A DNA stretch of 64,000 bases, taken from Apiotrichum sp. Y4204 (lineage: Eukaryota; Basidiomycota; Tremellomycetes; Trichosporonales; Trichosporonaceae). Both the position numbers and the translations under genes were made by a program. The stretch spans positions 310,001 through 374,000 of the forward strand of contig JAMYHL010000054.1 of the NCBI GenBank assembly GCA_025531455.1, in the 5' to 3' direction. Positions 10,631-20,613 of the stretch are shown in pieces (positions within the stretch are counted from its first letter, which is position 1; each line of letters begins with the position of its first letter). The notes below the pieces were generated by a model, which saw nothing but the letters and a program-made list of their open reading frames with translations, ran no database searches and was not told where the DNA came from.

Positions 10631-13136
10631 ATGGGATTCTTCACCCGCTCCGCCCCCGCGAACAGCGCGCCCGTGTCCGAGAAGAAGGGCGCAAAGACCG
10701 CAACCCCCGCTACCCCCGCGACCAAGGAGGTCAAGCTCACACCGCCGCCGGGCGTCAAGCCCTCCAAGAAGTGGACCTACGACGAGGCACAGCTGAAGAT
10801 GGTGAGTAAGAAGTGCAGCCGACATTGTGTGGTACTGGGGACTGTTACTGACTGTGCAGATTGAGGAGCTCAAGGAGGTAAGCATCCCATGTCTTCCCAT
10901 TCCATCATTGCATCGTTATCGCAGATCGGAAACCGAATACGTCTCCTGTGGCGTCGGGCGCTCGGACATTGTCTCCGGCGGCCGTGTTCTGCGAGATTCA
11001 GCGCGGAGACAACTTTGAGCAGAGTGTGCATGGAGCTCGAAGCTCGGAGGACGGCTTAAGTGTCGGTGGAGACGGACATGCTCCGATGTGGGCCTCCCGT
11101 CACAAGCGACCCAAGCGAGCAAGCAACAGGCGAACTGGTGCACCGTGCGGCGACATTGTCGACAACAGCTACAGTTGCAGTATTCCTGCGGCGCCCGGTT
11201 GCGCTTGAGTCTGGACCATGCCAAGCAATGACAAGGTCATCTGCCAAATGACCGATAGGCATATGTTGGCGTGAATCCGACGTGCAACGCAATGTCCGTC
11301 CGACTGTCAAGTAATGAACCGCATGAGCCTGGCTTGGCGCCCCTCAGCTGGAGACATGTCTACCATTTTATCCATCTTCTGCTGCTTCAGCATGCCGCGT
11401 TTCCAGCGACCCGTCTGAGCGGGTCCAAGCGCGCCAAGCAGCATCCACGGCCTCCAAACGACTAGAGCTCCAAGCCGCGCTCCCGAGCTGCATGCACAAG
11501 CTGCATGCACAAGCCAAGACATTCCCGCTTGCCCCACATATTCTTCCTGACCCTGTGACCCCGTGACCATGACTTCGCCGACCGGGCCCCGCGATTCCAC
11601 TGCAACACGCAATGCTAACAACAGTACACGGCCACGCTCTTGCTCCCCGAGACGGACGAGTACTACCCGTGGGAGAAGCGCTTCCTCGACGATGTGGGCA
11701 CGCACGCCCGCTTCATGCGCGCGTCCAAGTGGAAGCTCGACAATGCCAAGCAGCGCATCAAGGGCACCATCGAGTGGCGCCGCGAGTTCCGCCCAGAGCT
11801 CATCGAGCCCGGAGATGTTAGCATCGAGGCTGAGACAGGCAAGATGTGAGTACTTCGAGGACTGTGGGGAGTGGCGACGGTTTCGGGGCCTGGCTTCGGG
11901 GATCATGCACCGTGTGTGCCCCCCAATGCATGGGGTGCCCCTTGACAAGACGGAGAGGCTGCGGACCGCCGTTCCAACACGAACGATGCCGATGCCGTCC
12001 GTCGATCCATTGTCGATCGATCGCGGATACGATCGGTGATCATTTTGATCGTCATTCGACGCCCCATCTGACCATCCGGCCGTCCGTTCTTCCATCATCG
12101 TCGCAACGGAATCGCCTCGATCTGCCGAGGCCTTGAACCACTTTCTTTCACCAACCAGACCGCTAACCGCAGTATCATCACCGGCTTTGACAAGGACGCC
12201 CGCCCGATTATCTACATGCGTCCCGGGCGCGAGAACACGGCGACGTCGCCGCGCCAAATCCGCCACCTCATCTACAACCTGTTAGTAAAGCGTCGTTTTA
12301 CGAGCGCCACATCATGCCATGCGCAGACTAACCCGCAGCGAGCGCGCCATCGACGTCATGCCCGAGGGCCAGGAGCAGGTCGCCATTGTTGTCGACGTAA
12401 GTGTCCCTATGTATCTGCTATTCTCGACTAACAATTAGTACAAATCCGCAACTTCGTCCAACACGCCGAGCATCAGCACTGGTCTCAAGGTGCTGCACAT
12501 CCTGCAGAACCACTATGTCGAGCGCCTGGGCCGCGGATTGGTCGTGAACATGCCGTGGTGGATCAACGCGTTCTTCAGCGGCATCACCCCCTTCATGGAC
12601 CCGATCACGCGCGACAAGGTGCGTCCCCATCCTCCGTATGCTTAACAATGACTGACCCTCAGATCCGCTTCAACCCCAAGCTGACCGAGCTCATTGACCC
12701 GGAGGAGCTCGATGTCGAGTACGGCGGCTCGTACAACTTCGATTTCGACCACAGCGTGTACTGGCCCACGCTCACCGAGTTCTGCTGCCTCGCGCCGGAC
12801 GGCACGCGTGTCGACCGCGACGGTGAGGCGTGGGTCCCGCCCAGCGGGAACGGCGCGACCTGGGCGCTTGAGCAGCGCGTCGAGGAGAAGTCGAACGGGA
12901 CGCTCGCGGAGCACGATCTCGAGGCCAAGAAGGTCGACGAGCAGGCTGTGCTTGCTGACTCGCTCGCCAAGACCACGATTGACGAGACAGCTGAAATCGA
13001 GGCTACGCCTGAGATGACCCCCGAGACTGTGACTGATACGGTGACGGAGACCGTGGCTCCGTCGCCGGCCGTCGAGGAGAAGGTCGTTGTTGACGCGCCG
13101 GCCGCACCGGTGCCAGCCGCCGACATTCGGGCGTAA
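10631..13136 (+). CDS. Sec14/CRAL-TRIO phosphatidylinositol transfer protein (Pdr16-like)
   Basis: Seven exons: 10631-10801, 10860-10877 (an 18-nt microexon encoding IEELKE), 11625-11845, 12173-12280, 12339-12396, 12439-12618, 12663-13136; 409 residues. After a Ser/Pro/Ala-rich start comes the CRAL-TRIO N-terminal helical part (FLDDVGTHARFMRASKWKLDNA, then IEWRREFRP). The lipid-binding lobe follows (IITGFDKDARPIIYMRPGREN, VAIVVDY, VLHILQNHYVERLGRGLVVNMPWWINAFFSGITPFMDP). The C-terminal ~110 residues are Glu/Thr-rich and probably disordered. Sec14-family proteins exchange phosphatidylinositol and a second lipid at membranes; the IEWRREF region recalls yeast Pdr16/Pdr17, which affect sterol and azole responses, but that subfamily call is tentative. 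Introns 2 (747 nt) and 3 (327 nt) are far longer than others in the window. Confidence 0.88.
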
Positions 13137-13966
13137 ACTGGTAATTCGATTCACCGTCTCACCTATCACACTTTCCTTCACTACCTCGCCCCTCGCCCGC
13201 CTTGCACTCCCACCCCCACTGTATCTTCTGCGAAAACTGTATAGACCCGGCTACAGAGTCACGCTGAAGCTGGTATCTGGAACCATACCAACATGACCTG
13301 TCATTAGATTTCATTCAATTTGATCTGAATGCATATATTACCCCGATCAGTGTGCTGCTCGTAGGGCGAGCTTACCATCATGCTATTGACCTCGATGGTG
13401 TCGCAGTTCGTTGAATAACAGTCAGGTGGTATTGACCAAGTTCACATTGATGCTCGTGACATCGTTCCATCGTGATTCTCCACGGAGAGCGACGTCATCC
13501 CTGAGGGGCCCCCATCCTATCTACAAACTCTATCGACCTCAAAGCTCCTCGACCCCGACGACCACATCGACATGCATGCTAAAATGCTTGTTCCATGGGC
13601 TAGCAAACTTGCCCTCGAGGTCACAAAACGGCTCGAGCTCGGACTGAACAACGCCAACACTCTTCATTTCCTTCATATCCGGCATCAGACATTGCCGCCA
13701 CTGTATCAGTTATCCCCTCGCTCAGGACTCCGTTCTTGTCTTTTCTTCTTTCTCCGCCTTTACTTTCTTTCACGATGTTGCGGGGGGAGCGGACGTGATC
13801 CCCCTATTCCAGCATCATTTCCTTCCTCACAGTTCATCCTATCACCTGGGCGTTGCCGACAGCCGCTCCGGCTCCGCACACTGCAAGGCAGCTTTTCACG
13901 CACTCTCCACCCTCCTCGCGCTAGCACCTGGAAACAGCAACCTGCTGCGCAGCTACCCGGCCATCC
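13137..13966. other. intergenic region downstream of the Sec14-like gene
   Basis: 830 bp with the 3' UTR of the Sec14-like gene on the left and a pyrimidine-rich promoter/5' UTR-like stretch on the right (about 13670-13960). Short ORFs here have no recognisable content and no RNA gene is visible. Confidence 0.35.
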
Positions 13967-14527
13967 ATGGTCGACGTGCTCACGCTCTCGCTCGCTGCGG
14001 CGTGCGCCCACGCTCTGCTCCACGTGTACGCCATCGTGATGCGCCTGCTCACGCTCGAGCGGGCCAAGGAGAAACTGGTCAATGCGGGCGTGGGGGGCCG
14101 GTGTGTTAGTGACGACGAGGTGGAGGAGGAAGTTCACGCCGGTGGTCAGGACGGGATGAAGGACGGGGATGGAAAGGGGTTAGGGAAAGAGGAGAAGGCA
14201 GAGGAGGAGGTGGAGAAGATTGAAGAAGAGGCAGGGGAGGCAGAGGTCGAAGCTAGAGTACCGTGGACGACCGTGGATGCTGAGGTCGTGTATGAGCAGG
14301 CGTGTACACTCGAGGGGCCAGAAAAGGCAGAACCGCAAAGCGACAACGAAAGCTACCAAGCGCCGAGTGTTGACATTCACGACGAGAAGCGCTCCTCCAC
14401 AAGTACGACAGACAGCAAGATCAAAGCCAACACCACTCTCGTCTCGGGTGTCTCGGTCCCGTTATCGTCTGTTGTCTCAAATCCATTCTCTCAAACTAGT
14501 CCCACCAGCCCAATCAGCCCAGTGTGA
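13967..14527 (+). CDS. hypothetical acidic protein with N-terminal hydrophobic segment
   Basis: A single-exon reading frame of 186 residues. The first ~28 residues (VDVLTLSLAAACAHALLHVYAIVMRLL) form a plausible membrane anchor or signal anchor. The middle is extremely acidic and lysine-rich (KEEKAEEEVEKIEEEAGEAEVEA) and the C-terminus is Ser/Thr-rich, so most of it should be disordered or a charged helix. I do not recognise a family. The upstream region is CT-rich like the 5' UTRs of proven genes here. The stop codon overlaps a good donor sequence (GTGAGT at 14523-14528), so a further exon is possible, although no convincing downstream exon is visible. It may be a real small gene or chance coding. 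Confidence 0.45.
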   Translation: MVDVLTLSLAAACAHALLHVYAIVMRLLTLERAKEKLVNAGVGGRCVSDDEVEEEVHAGGQDGMKDGDGKGLGKEEKAEEEVEKIEEEAGEAEVEARVPWTTVDAEVVYEQACTLEGPEKAEPQSDNESYQAPSVDIHDEKRSSTSTTDSKIKANTTLVSGVSVPLSSVVSNPFSQTSPTSPISPV

Positions 14528-15107
14528 GTTTTTCTAGTTCTCGTCCTCGAGTCGCCTTCTATGTGGATCTTCCCGCCCTTTTAGTCATGCCGTGTAATCC
14601 TCATTCATTGTTCGGTCGACAGGGCAGGGCCTGGTCCCGAGACCCGACAGGATCGTAACATCGAGAGCATGCGCTAGCGCGCGCACAGAGTGCCGTGGGA
14701 TGTGGGTAGAGTGGAGGTGGTTCACAAAAGGGTCACCTGGTGTGGAGGCACCGTCGCCCTGTGTCGAGGTCTGCAGATGTGCATGCAACGTGCATGGCGC
14801 GGCGCGGAGCCCAATGCGACGCATCTGGCGCATATGACGCCGTATCGAGCGCCGAGCTGAGCTTGCCGGGCAGAGGGAGCTGCACGCTCGCGTTGCTCTG
14901 TGTGTCGCATCGTGGCTTGCTCTGGCTCGGTCATCGCAACTCTACTTTGATGTCTTCATCATCTCTCGTCCAACTACACCTCATCGTCCATTGTTCTTTC
15001 TTGCCACCACTCTTCTGTCTATACACGCCCACTTATCCCCTCCCATCGCACTCATAATGTGAATACACATTTGCTCCTCAATCTTTCAGACCGACCGTGG
15101 CTCTGTC
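14528..15107. other. intergenic region
   Basis: 580 bp between two small predicted genes. The right half (about 14940-15105) is pyrimidine-rich and looks like a promoter and 5' UTR. No other structure seen. Confidence 0.35.
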
Positions 15108-15593
15108 ATGGAGCTTTCGAGGCGTCGGCGCACGCACTTCCCGATCACATCAAAGTTGAGTACTGACAGCAGGCCCTTCGTCACCCCGTCCACGAATTAC
15201 CCGGCCCACGGCGTGAGTACCCTACCCGTCGCCAACGAGGGCTATTCCATTGGGATGCTGTTGAAATGGCATCAGCGCCAGAATCGTCATGCTTCTCTGC
15301 ACGGAGCTGGCAGCGATCCACATACCTAGGACAGTGGTCTCCCCGGTCAGGCCCAGGTCCCAGGCCTGTTCGCACATCACTCCCACCTGATTCAAACGAC
15401 CCACTATTAATCCTCCCGCTAACCGCAGCCCTACACCGGCGTCGGCGATAAGGTCGCAGACTTTGTGAAGAAATACAAGGAGATGCAGGCCGAGCTCGCG
15501 GAAGCCAAGGAGCGCCTCGAGGACGCCGAGGGTTACAAAGCCAAGTACGAGGAGTTGAAGCGCGAGATGGACGACATCCTCGGCAACGCCTAA
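15108..15593 (+). CDS. small basic-to-coiled-coil hypothetical protein (89 aa)
   Basis: Two exons: 15108-15212 and 15429-15593, joined in phase 0 by a GT-AG intron of 216 nt with a CTAAC branch site close to the acceptor. The N-terminal 35 residues are basic and Ser/Thr-rich (MELSRRRRTHFPITSK). The second exon encodes PYTGVGDKVADFVKKYKEMQ followed by heptad-like Lys/Glu-rich helix ending in ILGNA, a short coiled coil. I do not recognise a family. The second exon has the codon use and helix periodicity of real coding sequence. The choice of first exon is less sure; another upstream ATG could be used. Confidence 0.5.
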
Positions 15594-16113
15594 GTTGCGA
15601 GAACGACCGAGGGGCGACTAGGCTCGATGGTTATCGCGATCCGGGTCAACCCGGTCCAGCCCAATGCAGTCCACGACGCAACGCCGTCCAAGTTCTGGTC
15701 CCAGCGCCCTTGGACCCTCGTCTTCGTTAACAATACCACATAGAATCACAAGTCACGAGTCAAGTCACGAGTCCGAGTCTTCATGCCCTGCACCCCCAAC
15801 ATCACAGCATGGTTCAGGTTACGCACAGATTAGTAGAGATACCACCCTTTTTGTGTAATGGTAACGTTCTTGTCAATAGTTCTTGTCGGCTACAGGAGAG
15901 AAGAGGAGCAAACGAACTGACCGCTATTGACGGCTCCCGATAGCACTACATATCAGGGCGTTGCCGCTGTGCAACATCTTAGCGTCCTCATATCACCACG
16001 TTGGACACGTTATTGGCAAACTTGTGGCCCCGGGATCTCACTGCTACCACCGCACCGCCTCGTCTCCTCCTTCGACGCCGCCGCGGGAGATCGGCCAGGA
16101 ATCCGTACATCTC
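15594..16113. other. intergenic region upstream of tRNA-Ile
   Basis: 520 bp with no supportable gene. It contains the 3' region of the small coiled-coil gene and the 5' flank of the tRNA. Confidence 0.35.
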
Positions 16114-16204
16114 GGCCGCTTAGCTCAGTTGGTTAGAGCATCGTACTAATACGCAGACGCGTGTCGGTATGCGGGGGTCGGCAGTTCGAGCCTGTCAGTG
16201 GTCA
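16114..16204 (+). tRNA. tRNA-Ile (anticodon AAU) with a 17-nt intron
   Basis: The sequence folds as a full cloverleaf. The acceptor stem pairs GGCCGCT with AGTGGTC (two G-U pairs). The D arm is GCTC/GAGC with the AGTTGGTTA loop. The anticodon stem TCGTA pairs with TGCGG, and the T arm is GGCAG-TTCGAGC-CTGTC. The loop reads CTAATA before the interruption, giving anticodon AAU (isoleucine). A 17-nt intron (CGCAGACGCGTGTCGGT) sits one base 3' of the anticodon, the canonical position for nuclear tRNA introns removed by the Sen endonuclease. A and B boxes are intact. A T5 run 28 bases after the 3' end fits RNA polymerase III termination. The wobble A would be deaminated to inosine, as is general for this tRNA. 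Confidence 0.93.
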
Positions 16205-16231
16205 AAGACGCGTCTTCGCGCGTCGCGAGTC

Positions 16232-16236
16232 TTTTT
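16232..16236 (+). terminator. RNA polymerase III terminator (T5)
   Basis: A run of five T on the coding strand 28 nt past the tRNA-Ile 3' end, the first T-run downstream of it. Confidence 0.6.
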
Positions 16237-19200
16237 CGAGGGCCGGGCGGTGCGATTGCCGTCGTCAGGGGTGCGCGGGGACGCAGGGGCGCCGCCAGGT
16301 GCCAGTGTAGGGCTCTGGCGGTATTGAAGTGGTGAACCCGTAGAGGGTGACGGACTGACCAGAAGGGGAGCATGTACTACTGAGCCAACCATAGCACTCT
16401 CACTCACGAACACGGTTGCGCCGCACTGGATAACTACAGGGAACAGAGCACAGAGAAGTATCAAGCTTGTCCAGTGCCCGATTACGACACAAACGTGAAA
16501 GACATGGGCCCATGAGAATGGAATTAGCACACGATGAGGGCGACGCGCGACGCTTCGTCACGACGACGACCAAAGCTGCCGAACATCACCTCGGGGACAG
16601 GAGTCCGGCGAAGAATTCAAGCTCCTGATGCGGTGTCCCGAGAAAAAGAGGGGGCGTGTGCCAAATGGCGAAGGCGCGGGGGAGGCGCGGTGGAGCTCAG
16701 CGAAGGGCTTCACCGCGGCCGCGGTGGAGAGGGGCAGTTTGATCCAACGTTTCTGTGGGACGGCAAGGGCGAGGAGGCGTAGGACGCGGCGCACAGGACG
16801 AGTAGGACTGCTTCGCCCCCAACTAGGCCGGGTGAGCAGGGTGGATTGTTGGGGATGGTTGTGGAGGCAAGCAGACGCAGTGTAGTGCCGAGGTGGCGCC
16901 CGTGCGGGAATGATGCCTGGCGCTTGCATAGAGAGCGGAAATGGATAGGCAGCTCACTGAGATGTCAGAGGCAGAGCTTTTGTGAAAGCGTACACGAGAT
17001 GTGACGACTGGCCGAAACTGCATGATCAGACTCCACAACTGCTATGAGGTCAACACCTCTAAAGCTTGCTATGATCGCAAATCCAGTCAATCTCCAACCA
17101 ATCTTGTGTTCTACTACCATGAGCGGAGGGATAGCTTAGGTATGCCAGCCTCGAGCCCCCTATGCAATGTCAAACAAGATTTGTTCCCTGTCCAACAAAC
17201 CGCCGCACATGGCTACAGATTTGCTGCGTCAAGGGCAAGCAACGAGCTGCGAGACTGAATGACACCTGCGACTATCCTCGAGCAGTCGCTTTGATCAAGA
17301 GGTGCCTGGCGATCAATGTCCGATCACGATAACCATTGCGTTCGTGGTCCATAGTCCAGGTCCGAGGCAATCGACGTGACGGGGGTTCTGCCCCACTGAC
17401 CCCTCCCACTGTATCATTACTGACGACCCGAGCGTCCACCTGTGCTTCGGGCGACGATCAATATAGTGTCGATCGTCAGGAGCGAGGCTGTGAAAAATTC
17501 CTTGCAGCTTGCTTCTGGCAGCAGACGACTGCCCGCAACGCGGCCCGCGACTATGCCGGTCCTGATCCTTGCTGATCCTTACTGATCACCGATCCTCGGG
17601 CATGTCTCATGTTGTGCAGAGCCAGTTCAGGGATCAGAGGGATGATCACGGGCGCGCCCGTGGCCTTTTTGGCGCCAGGGTGGCGCGGGCTGTGCGTCCG
17701 TGAGGTGGGTGTATGCGTCATGCCGTCCACACTGGCTGCCACACGCCACTCACCGCACGCATGCACGGGTCTTAGACACGACATTCTATATCGGGACCTC
17801 GGGATGGTGTTCCGTGAAGATCTCAAACGACCTCCACCGGAACAAGGCCCAAGGCAGACAGGCAGTTCGGAGCGGCCCGGTTTCTACTTGTTGATATGTC
17901 GGGAGTTATAGGAGCCAACGAAACTCTCCGACTTGAAGCTGTAATCTCTGGCAGGGTGCCTTGGAACGTCGGACACCACGGTTAGGGAAAGGAAGGTCAG
18001 GAAGGAGCATGAGTTCCTTGTTCCTGGGTTCCCGGTCTCCCGAACCTTGTCCCGAGCGATTATCCCGCAGGTACTCGCTCACTTTCAAGCACGTTGACGG
18101 CAGTTGGAAACAAAACTGCTCAAGGGTGCTGTATGATGTACATGTTCTGTACAGTGCGAGTGCAATGACCTGGGGTTCTTAAAACCGACCCACTCGGACG
18201 GTAGATGCAGGCACGTGTGGCTTCCAGATACTGGTTTGGCTGTAAAGTAATGGCGTTAACTTTGTGTGTCGGGCAAGTGGATGTGCATGTGCTTGCCAGT
18301 GGCTGGGCTAAACTTTCTTGATTCCAGTCAGAGCTTGCGCTGTCACTCGAGGAAAACAGTTCTTTGCGGGCGAGTGGTATGTCCGTCTGTCCGACCCGAT
18401 CGGACGTCGATCGCGTTGGAAGAGCCTGTGCTGTGCTCGACCACTCTTTGAATTGTCACCAAACCCAGATTAGTTGCTCAACTGAGACTCGACACAGCCA
18501 GGTAGACCGACGTGCCCGTGTTGCACATGCGAAACAGGCCTCTGATTTTTTGTGTGAGTCAGGCCACAGTGCGTTGAACGAGGCATCGCTGATGTCGAGG
18601 TGCTTCGGGAGGCGGCCTCTAGTGATCTTCGGTTCCATTAACGGCCATTCGACATATCGCGCAAATCGACAACCTTCTTGGCGTTTGATCGATAACAATG
18701 GGCCGCGGGCCGCCGTACCGCCGAAGCATCGCCCTCAGGTCATGGGACGGAACCGGGGAACCGGACCCCGATCTGGTTGCATAGGCGGCTTTGAGCGGCT
18801 GGTGGTGATCTCCTTTTTGCGACTTCCCTGGTTTCCTGAAGCTGGCATCCATCTTACGAACTTTTACGACCGGTGCCTTCACGGTATGTGGTTTGAAAAT
18901 CTGTTGGGCTTGAGTGCTGTCTTATTATTGTTTTATGGTGGACCGCCGGACCTATCTCGGCAGCATTTTACGGAGCAAGAAGGGCCGGAAGGGCTTCGGG
19001 AACTCGGGAGTGAGCGTTGTCAGTGAGCGGGAGACTGGAATGGAGATCACGACGCGACCAGGGCCAGTGACGCCTGTGAAGGAGAGACTGTGGATTGAAC
19101 GGCAGGAGAGGGGACTTCCCCCCTCCGGTAATTCGACGCTCGCTGTCTCATCATGCTAGGGGCCAGGACACGAGGATCGCCGGATTGCCGTGCTGTGGCG

Positions 19201-20510
19201 ACGAGTCAGGTCTGTGGTCTGTGCGTGCCGACGCTCCTTAGCTTGGCAATCTACTATTTTTAAGTGATTTGGGCGCGTTGGATGAGGCCCATGAGGCTGG
19301 CACGGCCACGAGAAAAGGGTAACGAGTGCCAGGCCCAGGATCGTTATGAACCCCCACCATTCTCTCACGATATCTCACATCACCTCTAACGCCTTGAGAT
19401 GTTGAATACAACCCTTTGATGCTGAGCGCTGGAAGACCTGAGGCCAGAGGAGATTCTCTTAGTCTCATTCATTTAGCTCCAACTTTCCCTGACGGGCAGT
19501 AATCCCTTGTCCTCCCTCCTTTGGCATCCTTACCTGCTGGTGCTGTCTCTCATTTGCCCAACTTGTCAACCCTGGACCTTGTCTTCTCGTTGTCCGTGCA
19601 TTTCAGACAATCTCCATTCCATGCTGAATAGAAAACAGCTCTGTTCTCGTGGAGCGCGTGGGCAAATAGACCATTCAAGGTCATTGATGGCAAGATAAGT
19701 TTAGGAGGCAACGTGCCTCTCGTCACCCGTATTATCCTTGATTAGGACGTTCTTCGTTATGATACTCGACGCGCTTTGCTGCGTTCCTCACAGTTAGCGG
19801 CAAGCCGAGATACGGCCATCCCAATTTGGGCTGTCGCAACGAGTGCTAATGTGCGAGTGGGTGGGGGAGGCACAAGAGGTGAAGAGCTTGAGATGCACGA
19901 CCCTGACTGGTGTGTACCCAGCACGACTTGAACCGGGAGGCACCAAAGCACGCCAATCAGTCTGCAGGGCTTGAGAGCCCAGTGCCTTTTGGTGCTCGCG
20001 GCCAAACAAGCCGAGAAACGCGAGAAGCATTGTAGGCGTGGCGCAAAATGGCCCGGAAAGCCCAGAAGCCCGGAAGGCCGGAAGGCAAGCAGACAGGAGA
20101 CAGGATGTGTTATGATTTTATTTTTTATTGATTCTTTTTTTCCTGCGTTAATGTGCCCCTGTCTTATGAATACATTGCCTTTCGTTCCACTTTTTATTTT
20201 TTTTGGCTGTTGCATTTTTTTTCCCCTTCTGCCCTCCTTTCTGGCGAACGTGTACTGTACCGTGTCTGGCCCTTGGATTGTCCTCCCTTCGCGCGCCCTT
20301 TTGCTTCTCGTGCCCCTCTTTGCTCGCGGCTTCCCTTGCCTTCCGTCTCCCGCCCGCTGCCGCTTTGGCCGCGCTCCCCTCCCAACCCCACAATTGGTAT
20401 CTGGGCTTCCTGCGCTCTGGGGGGGGGCTTTGACACGTCCTCAGAAATCATCGTCACCACCACCGCGCCGCAAATGGCGACCACCACTCTCACCGCCTAC
20501 TTTTAGCTGA
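16237..20510. other. gene-poor stretch of about 4.3 kb
   Basis: No supportable gene. ORFs exist on both strands (the longest, 220 codons, lies at 18364-19026) but have no domain, no repeat, no helix periodicity and no GT-AG structure that joins them. A GC-rich, restriction-site-like patch lies near 16680-16760. From about 20110 onward the + strand becomes strongly T-rich and then pyrimidine-rich, leading into the UDP-glucose dehydrogenase promoter. No terminal repeats or transposase motifs are visible, so I cannot call it a mobile-element remnant. Confidence 0.35.
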
Positions 20511-20587
20511 CAGCTCGTCCTTTTCCTTACTCTCCTTTTCTGTTTGCCTGTTCGTTCTTCTCTCTTTCTTTCTTTTCCTCTATAGAC
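20511..20587 (+). promoter_or_regulatory. pyrimidine-rich tract upstream of UDP-glucose dehydrogenase
   Basis: An almost uninterrupted C/T run (TTTTCCTTACTCTCC..., CTTTCTTTCTTTTCCTC) ending about 26 nt before the start codon. CT-rich blocks next to the transcription start are common in strongly expressed fungal genes. Whether it acts in transcription initiation or in the 5' UTR is inference. Confidence 0.45.
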
Positions 20588-20613
20588 CTAGACTTTATCT
20601 CCTCATCACCAAA

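Noticed and set aside
16534..16929. Overlapping ORFs with GC-rich patch beside the tRNA
   Set aside because: Arg/Pro/Ser-rich translations on both strands are typical of GC-rich non-coding DNA; no exon structure.
18364..19026. 220-codon + strand ORF in the gene-poor island
   Set aside because: No domain, no periodicity, unusual residue mix, no exon partners, no leader-like upstream DNA. Most likely chance.
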